Source: Algoriphagus iocasae | Lineage (GTDB): Bacteria; Bacteroidota; Bacteroidia; Cytophagales; Cyclobacteriaceae | Assembly (NCBI RefSeq): GCF_014206875.1 | Contig: NZ_JACIJO010000003.1 | Span: 288,066-352,065, forward strand | Length of the DNA: 64,000 nt | Direction: 5' to 3' | Part shown: positions 54,668 through 63,500 of the stretch, in pieces | Position numbering within the stretch: position 1 is the stretch's first letter | Layout: each line of letters begins with the position of its first letter | Program-made: the position numbers and the translations under genes | The notes under the pieces: model-generated | Database searches by the model: none | Seen by the model: only the letters and a program-made list of their open reading frames with translations | What the model was told of the DNA's origin: nothing

Positions 54668-57079
54668 ATGTTAAAAAACTACATCAAAATAGCCTGGAGA
54701 AATATCCTCCGAAATAAGCTTCGAACAGCTATCCATGTATTGGGCTTGTCGATTGGGATTTCTATTTGTTTTTTGATTTTCAATGTCGTTTTGGAAGCGC
54801 ATAGTTATGATAAGTTTCATCCAGATGGAGATAGAATTTTTAGGGTGTCCACCACTTCGATTTATCGGGGTAGTATCTATCCAAATCCCGGAGTGCCTTT
54901 TCCATTAGGAGAGCAAATACAGGATGAAGTTTCAGGAATCGAAAACCGAACGCATATTTATCTTCTCAGCAAAACGATGGTTGGGATTCCATCATCTGAT
55001 AAAAATCTTGGACGTCAAGATGGAGTTTTATTGGCCTCTGAGGCATTTTTTAAAATTTTCCCAAGAGAATGGATCGCTGGATCGGAGGAACAAGCCTTGG
55101 CAAAACCTAACACAGTAGTGCTTTCTGAAGCATCTGCAGAAAGTTATTTTCCAGATCTGGATCCACAAGAGATTCTTGGTAAAGAAATCGTTTATTTCAA
55201 TCAAGATTCCATACCTGCAGTTGTCACAGGTATTGTAAAAGCCTATGATCAAAATTCTGATTTTGAGTTCAGTAGTTTTATTTCAATGAACTCAGTTCAG
55301 ACCATGAAGAATAAATCCCGATTCAATATGGATCGTTGGGATGCAATTACTTCAAATTCTCAGGTTTTTATAAAAATTGCAGAGACTACAGATCCATTAA
55401 AATTAGAAAGCGATTTAAATGCATTGGTTGGGAAATACCTGGAGTTGGATGAAGGAGATGAGCGTAATCATGCTTTACAGCCTTTGTCAGAAGTTCATTT
55501 TAGGGATGCTATGTATCAAAATGATCCGGCTGAGCCCTTGATCTTAAATGGGCTTATGATTTTGGGCGGAATTATTCTGGTTTTGGCCTGTCTGAATTTT
55601 ATCAATCTGGAAACTGCACATGCCATCAATCGCGCCAAAGAAGTTGGAATCAGAAAAACACTTGGAGGGAATCGCTCTCAATTAACTTATCAATTTCTCT
55701 CAGAAACATTTGTGATCGTTTTTGTGGCAGCTATCCTTTCCTTTGCCCTGGTGGAAATTTTGAAATCATTGGCAATGGACTATTTACCGGCAGGTTTTCA
55801 AGTCAATTATTTTTCTTTGACCAATCTCGGGTTTCTCTTGGGCTTTTCCATTTTATTGACTTTTCTCGCAGGCATTTATCCTGCGTTGATTTTGGGAAAA
55901 TATGATCCTCAGAGAGCTTTGAAAGGAGAAAGAGTCAGAGCCGGTAAGTTTTCTTTCGGAGTATTTTTACGCAAAAATCTAACCGTGGTCCAGTTTACAT
56001 GTTCCATCACTTTTGTAATCATGGTCTTGGTTTTAACCAGCCAATTAAAGTACATGAGCCAGCAGGAAATGGGATTTGACAAAGAAGCTGTGTTGTACAT
56101 TTCTACGCCATTTCGTGATGAATTAAATCGGGTAGATATTTTCAAAGAAAAACTCAGCCAGCAAGCCTTTGTCCAGGGAGTGTCTTTCAGCGATGATTTA
56201 GTGTCCTCCAATAGCTATTCTACTTCGGAGGTAGAAATGGCAGTTGATTCCATTTCACAGAATGTAGAAGTTCAAAATAAGTTGATCGACTCCTCATTTG
56301 TTTCCGTCAATGGTTTGAAACTTATTGCTGGAACAAACATAGCCAATCGAATAGACCAGGTTTTGGTCAATGAGTCATTTGTGAAGAAATTCGGTTTTGC
56401 CAACCCAGAAGAAGCGGTGGGTAAAAGTTTCTATTACGATGATACGACTCGGGTGATCCAAGGAGTGACAAATGATTTCCATTCCTTGAGTTTAAGATCT
56501 GAAATCAAGCCTTTGCTGATGGTTTATCAGCCCGAATATTCTTCCTTGATTTCTGTGAAATTAGAGAAAGGTGCAAATATTCGAGAAGCCAAAGAAACAA
56601 TGGATCAGATTTTCAAAGAGTTGTATCCTTTGGAATCTTCGGAGTTTAAGTTCTTGGATGAAGTGATCGCAAAATTTTATGAGGATGATCAAATGCTTCG
56701 CAATGTGATGGGTTTTGCTTCCTTTTTGGCAATCCTGATTTCCTGCTTGGGGCTTTTCGGATTATCTTCATTTACCATCGCACAGCGAACCAAAGAAATT
56801 GGAATCAGGAAGGTTTTGGGAGCGACTATTTCTCAGGTTTTGGTATTGATCAGTAAGGAATATGTATTACTGATAGGGATTTCTTTTGCTATTGCCTCGG
56901 GTATAGCTTGGTTCTTTGCCAGTCAGTTTCTCAATAATTATGCATTCAAGATTGACATGCCATACGGCCTATTTATCCTTTCAGGTTTCCTTATTCTGAT
57001 CGTATGCTTGACCATTGTTGGATTACATGCTTTCAATGCGTCCCAGACGAATCCTGCAAAAGTTTTGAAAGATGAATGA
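54668..57079 (+). CDS. FtsX/MacB-family orphan permease 14
   Basis: 803 residues beginning MLKNYIKIAWRNILRNKLRT. It is most similar to permease 15: both have NKLRTAIHVLGLSIGI-type TM1 entries, an FtsX domain 1 loop AKEVGIRKTLGGNRSQ (GG where others have GA or GS), a YDPQRALKGE connector and GVFLRKNLTVVQ before TM5 (about 434). FtsX domain 2 from about 674 (CLGLFGLSSF, AQRTKEIGIRKVLGAT). Tail NPAKVLKDE. It follows permease 13 by 63 bp with no module of its own. Confidence 0.9.
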   Translation: MLKNYIKIAWRNILRNKLRTAIHVLGLSIGISICFLIFNVVLEAHSYDKFHPDGDRIFRVSTTSIYRGSIYPNPGVPFPLGEQIQDEVSGIENRTHIYLLSKTMVGIPSSDKNLGRQDGVLLASEAFFKIFPREWIAGSEEQALAKPNTVVLSEASAESYFPDLDPQEILGKEIVYFNQDSIPAVVTGIVKAYDQNSDFEFSSFISMNSVQTMKNKSRFNMDRWDAITSNSQVFIKIAETTDPLKLESDLNALVGKYLELDEGDERNHALQPLSEVHFRDAMYQNDPAEPLILNGLMILGGIILVLACLNFINLETAHAINRAKEVGIRKTLGGNRSQLTYQFLSETFVIVFVAAILSFALVEILKSLAMDYLPAGFQVNYFSLTNLGFLLGFSILLTFLAGIYPALILGKYDPQRALKGERVRAGKFSFGVFLRKNLTVVQFTCSITFVIMVLVLTSQLKYMSQQEMGFDKEAVLYISTPFRDELNRVDIFKEKLSQQAFVQGVSFSDDLVSSNSYSTSEVEMAVDSISQNVEVQNKLIDSSFVSVNGLKLIAGTNIANRIDQVLVNESFVKKFGFANPEEAVGKSFYYDDTTRVIQGVTNDFHSLSLRSEIKPLLMVYQPEYSSLISVKLEKGANIREAKETMDQIFKELYPLESSEFKFLDEVIAKFYEDDQMLRNVMGFASFLAILISCLGLFGLSSFTIAQRTKEIGIRKVLGATISQVLVLISKEYVLLIGISFAIASGIAWFFASQFLNNYAFKIDMPYGLFILSGFLILIVCLTIVGLHAFNASQTNPAKVLKDE

Positions 57080-57265
57080 AGTGATGTCGGATATGCGATT
57101 GCGGATGTCGTCAGTTTTGAACCTGTCTTCGAGTAAAATTTTACAAAATGGCCCCGACTCGCTAAGCCTGATAAACTTTAAATTAAAAGCAACAAAAATT
57201 AGTACATCAACTTACAACTTGTTCGAGAACCTTTAAACTTTCCAACTTTTAAAACTTTCAACCAT

Positions 57266-59683
57266 ATGCTAAAAAACTATTTTAAGATCGCCTTCAGAAA
57301 TATCCTTAGAAATAAGCTTCGAACTGCTATCCATATTCTAGGTTTATCTATTGGAATTGCCATCAGTTTTTTGATTTTTAATGTGGTCACGCATTCCTAT
57401 AGCTTTGATAAGTTTCATCCAGACGTAGATAGGATTTATCGGGTGAATACACTGACAGACTATGGAGATGGAGGAAGTTATCCTAATTCTGGAACACCAG
57501 GGCCACTTTATGATGTGATCAAAGAAGAGATCCCTGGGATAGAGGAAAAAGGCAAATTGTATACTATGTACAATACTTTAGTGGCTTTGCCCAATACAAA
57601 TAAGGTGTTTGATAGATCCAATGAAGTAACTTTTGCTGATCCGGACTTTTTCAAAATTTTCCCAAGAAAATGGCTCTCAGGAAACCCTGAAACAGCCTTG
57701 CTTCAACCGGAATCTGTAGTCATCTCAGAAGCAAGTTTGCATAAGTATTTTCCGGGTTCTGAAGCTTCTGATGTTTTAGGGCAGGAATTGATGTTCGTGG
57801 ATACAGATTCTATCTATGCAAAAGTCACTGGGGTAATAGCTGATTATCAAGAGAATACCGACTTTATCTTCAAAGACTTTATTTCTTTAAGTACGATTAG
57901 GACTGAAGAGCAAATAAATTGGTATGGCATTCATGAGTGGAATTCAGTGACTTCAAGTAGCCAACTATTTGTAAAACTTTCTAAAGGCGTATCACCTCAA
58001 TCGGTAGATGAGGCATTTACGCCTTTGATAGCCAAAAATATGGAGGCTGAGGAAAATGGAGAGTATGCAACCAGCTTCTTTACAGAGCCTCTTTCAGAGA
58101 TGCATTTTGGTCAAACCTATGGCAGTAAAAGTGTTTCCAAAACATTCTTAAATGGTTTGGTTTTTATTGGTCTAATAATTTTGGTGCTTGCTACCTTGAA
58201 TTTTGTAAATCTTGAAACAGCGCAAGCTATTAGCAGATCCAAAGAGGTAGGGATTAGGAAGACGATAGGAGGAACCCGTATTCAATTGATTTCGCAGTTT
58301 CTGACTGAAACGTTTCTTATTATTTTGGTCAGCTCTATTTTGGCTTTGGGTTTAGTAGAAGGGCTTAAATTATTATTTAAAACTTACTTACCTCAAGATT
58401 TCTCCATCGAATATTTTTCACTTTTCAACATCCTGTTTTATACAGCATTCCCTGTTCTTTTGACCTTGATTTCGGGTATTTACCCAGCGTTGATTCTATC
58501 TAATTACGACCCTCAACGTGCTCTGAAAGGCGAAATGGTGAAAAACAGAAAATTTTCTTTAGGGGTATTTCTTAGAAAGAATCTTACAATTATTCAATTG
58601 TCTTCTTCTATTGCTTTTATAATTCTTGTATTGGTATTAAACTATCAACTCAAGTTTGTGACCAGTCAACCACTTGGTTTTGACAAGGAAGCAGTGTTGT
58701 ATGCCCAATTACCATTCATGTCTGATCCAGACAAGATGGTCCAGCTTCAGGATCGCTACAATCAGGAAGGAATCGTAAAAAGTGCAAGTCTCAGTGGAAG
58801 CTTGGCATCTTCCACCAGCCTTTGGACATCAGTCGTACGCGTGCCTGTGGACACTACTTTTGAGGAGCTTTCGATTCAGGTGATGAATGTTGATTCGGCT
58901 TTTGTGAAAGTAAATGGGATTCCTTTGCTAGCGGGGACCGATGGAATAGATCGGGAGGAAGAAATTCTTGTCAATGAGCAATTTGTGAAAGAAGCAGGCT
59001 TTGCGAGTGTGGAAGAGGCTATTGGATCTGAAATCGGATATAGCGAAAAGCAGGTCAAAATTATCGGTGTAGTTGCTGATTTTCATTCCAGAACGCTAAG
59101 GGAAAAAATTCGTCCATTGCTATTTACCTACAACCCTGAATATTTTCAGACTGTGAATGTGAAGCTAAATTCTGATCAAAATCTTGCAGCCGCAAAGGAG
59201 CGTTTAGAGCAGATTTATCTGACCATTTATCCCTATGAAACTGCATCTTTTAATTTTCTGGATACACAAATCGATCGGTTCTATCAGGAAGATGTTAAAA
59301 TTAAGAACGTGTTAGGATTTGCTTGCGGGTTGGCAATTTTGATTTCTTGTCTAGGCTTATTCGGTCTTTCCAGTTTCACAATCGCCCAACGTACCAAAGA
59401 AATAAGCATCAGGAAAGTCCTGGGTGCAACATTGAATCAGATCTTGTTTTTGATCTCCAAAGAGTATATGATCTTAGTTGGAGTTTCATTTCTGATTGCA
59501 GTTTTTCCTGCCTACTATTTTCTAAATGACTGGCTCAATGGCTTCAATACAAGGGTAGAAATGCCTTATCTGATATTTATCGCTGCAGGCTTAGGGGTGA
59601 TGGCTATTTGCTTGCTAATCGTTGGTATTCATTCCTTTGTAGCATCGCAATCGAATCCAGCGAAAGTCTTGAAGAGCGAGTGA
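57266..59683 (+). CDS. FtsX/MacB-family orphan permease 15
   Basis: 805 residues beginning MLKNYFKIAFRNILRNKLRT. It is a tandem duplicate of permease 14 by shared loops (SKEVGIRKTIGGTRIQ, NYDPQRALKGE, GVFLRKNLTIIQ) and C-terminus NPAKVLKSE. FtsX domain 1 at about 291-410, TM5 near 431, FtsX domain 2 from about 678 (CLGLFGLSSF, AQRTKEISIRKVLGAT). The 186-bp gap after permease 14 ends in CTTTAAACTTTCCAACTTTT before the ATG. Last of block 3. Confidence 0.9.
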   Translation: MLKNYFKIAFRNILRNKLRTAIHILGLSIGIAISFLIFNVVTHSYSFDKFHPDVDRIYRVNTLTDYGDGGSYPNSGTPGPLYDVIKEEIPGIEEKGKLYTMYNTLVALPNTNKVFDRSNEVTFADPDFFKIFPRKWLSGNPETALLQPESVVISEASLHKYFPGSEASDVLGQELMFVDTDSIYAKVTGVIADYQENTDFIFKDFISLSTIRTEEQINWYGIHEWNSVTSSSQLFVKLSKGVSPQSVDEAFTPLIAKNMEAEENGEYATSFFTEPLSEMHFGQTYGSKSVSKTFLNGLVFIGLIILVLATLNFVNLETAQAISRSKEVGIRKTIGGTRIQLISQFLTETFLIILVSSILALGLVEGLKLLFKTYLPQDFSIEYFSLFNILFYTAFPVLLTLISGIYPALILSNYDPQRALKGEMVKNRKFSLGVFLRKNLTIIQLSSSIAFIILVLVLNYQLKFVTSQPLGFDKEAVLYAQLPFMSDPDKMVQLQDRYNQEGIVKSASLSGSLASSTSLWTSVVRVPVDTTFEELSIQVMNVDSAFVKVNGIPLLAGTDGIDREEEILVNEQFVKEAGFASVEEAIGSEIGYSEKQVKIIGVVADFHSRTLREKIRPLLFTYNPEYFQTVNVKLNSDQNLAAAKERLEQIYLTIYPYETASFNFLDTQIDRFYQEDVKIKNVLGFACGLAILISCLGLFGLSSFTIAQRTKEISIRKVLGATLNQILFLISKEYMILVGVSFLIAVFPAYYFLNDWLNGFNTRVEMPYLIFIAAGLGVMAICLLIVGIHSFVASQSNPAKVLKSE

Positions 59684-59880
59684 GGCGATTTCGGATTGGG
59701 GATTGGGGATTTGGGATTTTCTGAGTCATTGAGACCGAGGAATGAGTGAGGCAAACTGATTATTAGTAAACAGATTGCTTCGGATTATTGATTTCTGTAT
59801 AGAAATCGAAGTTCAGTTTTAATCCTCGGAATGACGGAGTTTAAAGATACTTGGTACTTTGTTCATAGGACTTTGTACTA

Positions 59881-60954
59881 TTATTGTTCAAACAAATTCA
59901 AATTCCCGCCTCTTCTAAATTTACTCAAGTCATATTCAGGAATGGTGCGACCGGCGAAGTATCTCTTTAGAGAAGTCTTAAACAGTTGATTGATCATTTC
60001 AGCGACTTTTCCTTCGCCTTTCATGCGCCTTCCAAATTCTGAATCATTCAACTTGCCTCCATGGGTAGCACTGATTTGATCCAAAATCTTAGGAGCACGA
60101 TTAGGGAAATTCTTTACAACCCAATCTTCGAAAATAGCCCCAACGCTGCCATTTAGGCGTACGATAGTCATTCCTGCAGAAAGTGCTCCTCGATCCGCAG
60201 CTGCTTTGAGTATGGCTGGCACTTCATGATCCGTCAGGCCAGGGATAATAGGGGCACACATCACGCTAACGGGGACACCGGCTTTGGAAAGCTCCTCTAT
60301 AGTTTTGAGTCTTTTGCTGGCACTGGCTGTTCGAGGTTCCATGCTACGTCTCACTTTTTCGTCAAGAGAGGTAATAGAAATAAAGACTTTGACCAAGTTG
60401 TCTTTTGCCAGTTCTTCCAAAATATCCAAGTCACGAAGGATCAAGCTGTTTTTGGTGATCAGGCCAACTGGATGCCTGTAGCGAAGAAAAGTCTTTAAAA
60501 GATTTCGGGTCAATTCAAACTTTCGCTCAATCGGTTGATAGCAATCTGTGTTTCCTGAAAGGCTGATGGGAGCTGGCTTCCAATTGGGTTTGCTGAACAA
60601 TTGCTCTAAAAGTTGAACAGCATTTCTTTTGACCATGATTTTACTTTCGAAATCCAATCCGGCATCAAAACCATAATATTCATGTGAGTTTCTGGCGTAA
60701 CAATAACTACAACCATGTTCGCAACCCTGATATGGATTAAGCGAATAGATCATCCCTACATCAGGACTGCTTACTTTGTTGACAATTGTTTTTGGGTTTT
60801 CAAAGAAAAGTTTGGTGAAAGGGCTCTGGATCATAGGTTCGTCTATTCCTTCGATATGATCAGATACATAGTGATTGGTAAGGAATCGGTTTTCAGGTTT
60901 AATCTGGGAACCTCTTCCTTTGAAATACTTTTCTGCATTTAATTCTCCCTCCAT
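59881..60954 (-). CDS. PA0069-family radical SAM protein
   Basis: 357 residues. The radical SAM cluster motif is Cys78-x3-Cys82-x2-Cys85 (GCEHGCSYCYARN). Other family marks are SLSGNTDCYQPIERKFELTR, GLITKNSLILRDLDIL, SITSLDEKVRRSMEPRTAS and PIIPGLTDHEVPAIL, typical of PA0069-type, spore-photoproduct-lyase-like proteins. The reaction in this group is not established to my knowledge. It stands alone on the minus strand between permease block 3 and the DUF1080 gene. Confidence 0.92.
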   Translation of the reverse strand: MEGELNAEKYFKGRGSQIKPENRFLTNHYVSDHIEGIDEPMIQSPFTKLFFENPKTIVNKVSSPDVGMIYSLNPYQGCEHGCSYCYARNSHEYYGFDAGLDFESKIMVKRNAVQLLEQLFSKPNWKPAPISLSGNTDCYQPIERKFELTRNLLKTFLRYRHPVGLITKNSLILRDLDILEELAKDNLVKVFISITSLDEKVRRSMEPRTASASKRLKTIEELSKAGVPVSVMCAPIIPGLTDHEVPAILKAAADRGALSAGMTIVRLNGSVGAIFEDWVVKNFPNRAPKILDQISATHGGKLNDSEFGRRMKGEGKVAEMINQLFKTSLKRYFAGRTIPEYDLSKFRRGGNLNLFEQ

Positions 60955-61222
60955 AAAAGCTAATTTACTGGCTTCTATGGTATCAAGAAAGATGAAAGTT
61001 TGTGTTCGACAGCAGATGTCAGGTTATTGAATAGGTATGAAATAATAAAATTGGGTATTCGACATGGGTAAATAAAAACGCATCTTTCCCAAAAAAATCA
61101 ATAAATCCCCAATGGTGTAATTAAAATTTTTAATGAAGTTCTTTAATGAGAAATTCCCTATAAAAGTTAAATTGTGCCATGGTTTTAGTATGCCAAGAAA
61201 CAATTGACTTGAATAACATCTT

Positions 61223-61882
61223 ATGAAAACCCTAAAATGTATTTTTTTTATTTTCCTTTCTGGCTTTGCGATAGCAACGAGTAGTGCTCAGAATAAATCA
61301 TTGGAGCCTGGATTTACCAGTTTGTTTAATGGCAAAGATCTAGATGGTTGGGTTGGAAATAAAGAGTCTTATCGAACTGAAAATGGGATGATTGTCATCG
61401 ATCCTCAGGGAGGTGGTGGCGGAAACCTGTACACTGAAAAGGAATACGGAAATTTTATCCTTCATTTTGAATTTCAGCTGACACCAGGGGCAAATAACGG
61501 TCTTGGAATCCATGCACCTCTGGAAGGGGACGCTGCTTATGTGGGAAAAGAATTACAGATTTTGGATAACAGAGCAAAGAAATATGCCGAATTGCAAACC
61601 TATCAATATCATGGATCTGTCTATGGTGTGATACCTGCGAGACGTGGTTTTCTAAAACCAGTAGGAGAGTGGAACCAGCAAACGGTTATTGTGAATCATC
61701 CAAAAATCAAGGTGATATTAAACGGTACAACTATCTTAGAAGGGGATTATTTAGAAGCGAGTAAAGACGGAACTTTGGATCATAAAGAGCATCCAGGTTT
61801 GGAGAGAAGCTCTGGACATATTGGCTTTTTGGGACATGGAGATGTCGTCCACTTCAGAAACATCAGAATTAAAGAATTATAA
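61223..61882 (+). CDS. DUF1080 (3-keto-disaccharide hydrolase-type) secreted protein
   Basis: 219 residues with a signal peptide (MKTLKCIFFIFLSGFAIATS, cleavage after SSA). The family core is clear: FTSLFNGKDLDGWVGNKESY near the start, then GNFILHFEFQLTPGANNGLG and GKELQILDN, and a C-terminal RSSGHIGFLGHGDVVHFRN. DUF1080 domains are lectin-like jelly rolls found in glycan degradation and some are 3-keto-glycoside hydrolases. The Gfo/Idh/MocA oxidoreductase 27 bp downstream could supply the keto-sugar chemistry, so the pair may act together. Confidence 0.92.
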   Translation: MKTLKCIFFIFLSGFAIATSSAQNKSLEPGFTSLFNGKDLDGWVGNKESYRTENGMIVIDPQGGGGGNLYTEKEYGNFILHFEFQLTPGANNGLGIHAPLEGDAAYVGKELQILDNRAKKYAELQTYQYHGSVYGVIPARRGFLKPVGEWNQQTVIVNHPKIKVILNGTTILEGDYLEASKDGTLDHKEHPGLERSSGHIGFLGHGDVVHFRNIRIKEL

Positions 61883-61909
61883 ATCATCAAAATAACTAAA
61901 TCATAAATA

Positions 61910-63259
61910 ATGAGTAAGAAAATTTCAGTTATGGATCGCCGGGATTTCGTCAAGAAAAGTGGTATTGGTATCCTAGGAGCCGCTTTGGCACCTTCGTTTT
62001 TGGGAAAATTATATGCAGAAGGAAGATTAAGAACTGCACATATCGGTCTTGGCGGTATGGGAATGGCTGATTTGGATGCGATTTCATCTCATGATCTCGT
62101 GGACGTCGTAGCACTTTGTGATGTAGATAGTGAGGCACTTGCCAAAGCAAAAGCTTTGCACCCAAATGCGAAAATCTATGCTGATTACAGAGTTTTATTG
62201 AAAGAGTTAGAGGATGAAATTGACGCAGTAGTGGTTTCTACTCCTGATCATACGCATGCTCCGGCTTCCTTGATGGCCATGAAAATGGACAAGCCTGTTT
62301 ATTGTCAAAAGCCATTGACTCACCACGTGTCTGAGGCAAGAGAAATGAAGAAAATGGCTGAGAAGAAAAACCTTATCACTCAGATGGGGATTCAGGTGCA
62401 CTCTTTCTACGATTATAAATTAGCGACACTATTGATCCAATCTGGTATCATCGGAAAAGTCAATACTGTAAGAGCTTGGTCTCCTAAAAACTGGGGCTTT
62501 GATGGGCCAGAGCCAACTGGATCTGATCCAGTTCCAGCTTCTCTTGATTGGAATTTATGGCAGGGAACAGCTCCTGAAAGACCTTATAAAGAAGGATACT
62601 ACCACCCTGGTAACTGGAGAAAAGTTATGGACTATGGATGCGGAACCTTAGGCGATATGGGTGTGCATATCTTCGATACTCCATACAACGCATTGGAACT
62701 GGATGTTCCAGAAACCATTATCAATGAGTGTCGTCAGCCAACAGGTTTTGGATTCCCTGAGCACAATACCGTGACTTATGAATTCCCAGGTACCAAACAC
62801 ACTGCTGAGAAATTAAAGTGGGTATGGTATGATGGAGTAGGAGCGCCAGCAAATCATCCGGATTTAGTTTTGCCAAATGGTGAAAAACTTCCTGACCAGG
62901 GAGCAATGTTTATGGGTGAGAAAGGAAGATTGCTTTTGCCTCACTTCCAGCAGTTGCCAAGATTAATTGTTGATGGAGAATATAAGGAAATGGACATTGA
63001 GTCGTTTAACCTAGGAGCACCGGTTAAAGATTATGATTCTGAAAGCAAGAAGCATTACCACCAGTTTGTGGATGCTTGCCTAGGAAAAGACGAATGCTCT
63101 GCACCTTTTTCTTATGCGGCAAGATTGACTGAGACTATTTTGCTAGGTGTGATTGCGGGAAGGTTCCCAAATCAGACGCTGCATTGGGACAGTAAAAAAG
63201 CTCGTTTCGCAGAAAAAGAAGCGAATCAGTACTTGGATGGAAAGTACCGTAAATTTTGA
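61910..63259 (+). CDS. Tat-exported Gfo/Idh/MocA-family oxidoreductase
   Basis: 449 residues. The twin-arginine signal is DRRDFVKKSGIGILGAALAP at residues 8-27. The Rossmann motif is HIGLGGMGMADLDAI and the catalytic-region motif is CQKPLTHHVSEAREM (the QKP form of the usual EKP), followed by GTLGDMGVHIFDTP. Family members oxidise or epimerise sugars and cyclitols with a tightly held NAD(P). Export with bound cofactor by Tat fits a periplasmic role. It is cotranscribed with the DUF1080 gene. A terminator-like hairpin lies about 108 bp downstream. Confidence 0.93.
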   Translation: MSKKISVMDRRDFVKKSGIGILGAALAPSFLGKLYAEGRLRTAHIGLGGMGMADLDAISSHDLVDVVALCDVDSEALAKAKALHPNAKIYADYRVLLKELEDEIDAVVVSTPDHTHAPASLMAMKMDKPVYCQKPLTHHVSEAREMKKMAEKKNLITQMGIQVHSFYDYKLATLLIQSGIIGKVNTVRAWSPKNWGFDGPEPTGSDPVPASLDWNLWQGTAPERPYKEGYYHPGNWRKVMDYGCGTLGDMGVHIFDTPYNALELDVPETIINECRQPTGFGFPEHNTVTYEFPGTKHTAEKLKWVWYDGVGAPANHPDLVLPNGEKLPDQGAMFMGEKGRLLLPHFQQLPRLIVDGEYKEMDIESFNLGAPVKDYDSESKKHYHQFVDACLGKDECSAPFSYAARLTETILLGVIAGRFPNQTLHWDSKKARFAEKEANQYLDGKYRKF

Positions 63260-63320
63260 TCAAAAGAGCTAGAAACTAGCAGTTGAAAAATAAAACTTGA
63301 ACATTGTCTTTGTCCGCCTG

Positions 63321-63414
63321 CGAACAAAAATGTTCGAGAAATCAATAGGGTTGAATACCGAAAAATGCCTCTGGAGTCGTTTCAGGGGCTTTTTTTTGTG
63401 GCACAAAAGTGGAA
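63321..63414 (+). promoter_or_regulatory. Module G: palindrome plus sigma54-like box, upstream of permease 16
   Basis: Perfect-arm palindrome CGAACAAAAATGTTCG at 63321-63336 and TGGCACAAAAGTGGAA at 63399-63414, 78 bp start to start. This is the best match to the canonical TGGCAC -24 element. The permease ATG is at 63501. Confidence 0.72.
63367..63397 (+). terminator. Rho-independent terminator
   Basis: GCCTCTGGA (63367-63375) pairs with TTCAGGGGC (63381-63389) over nine pairs (two G-U) around a five-base loop, followed by eight T. It ends the DUF1080/oxidoreductase transcript and lies between the module G palindrome and its -24/-12 box. Confidence 0.8.
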
Positions 63415-63500
63415 CTCCTTGGAGTCGGAAGTTTTGGGCATGATCTGATCAATGCTCTTTTACTTCAAGTCAATTTTCGGATTTTCCTTTCTCAAAGACT

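Noticed and set aside
60226..60498. Plus-strand frames opposite the radical SAM gene
   Set aside because: The minus-strand protein has all family motifs across its whole length; the opposite frames are shadows.
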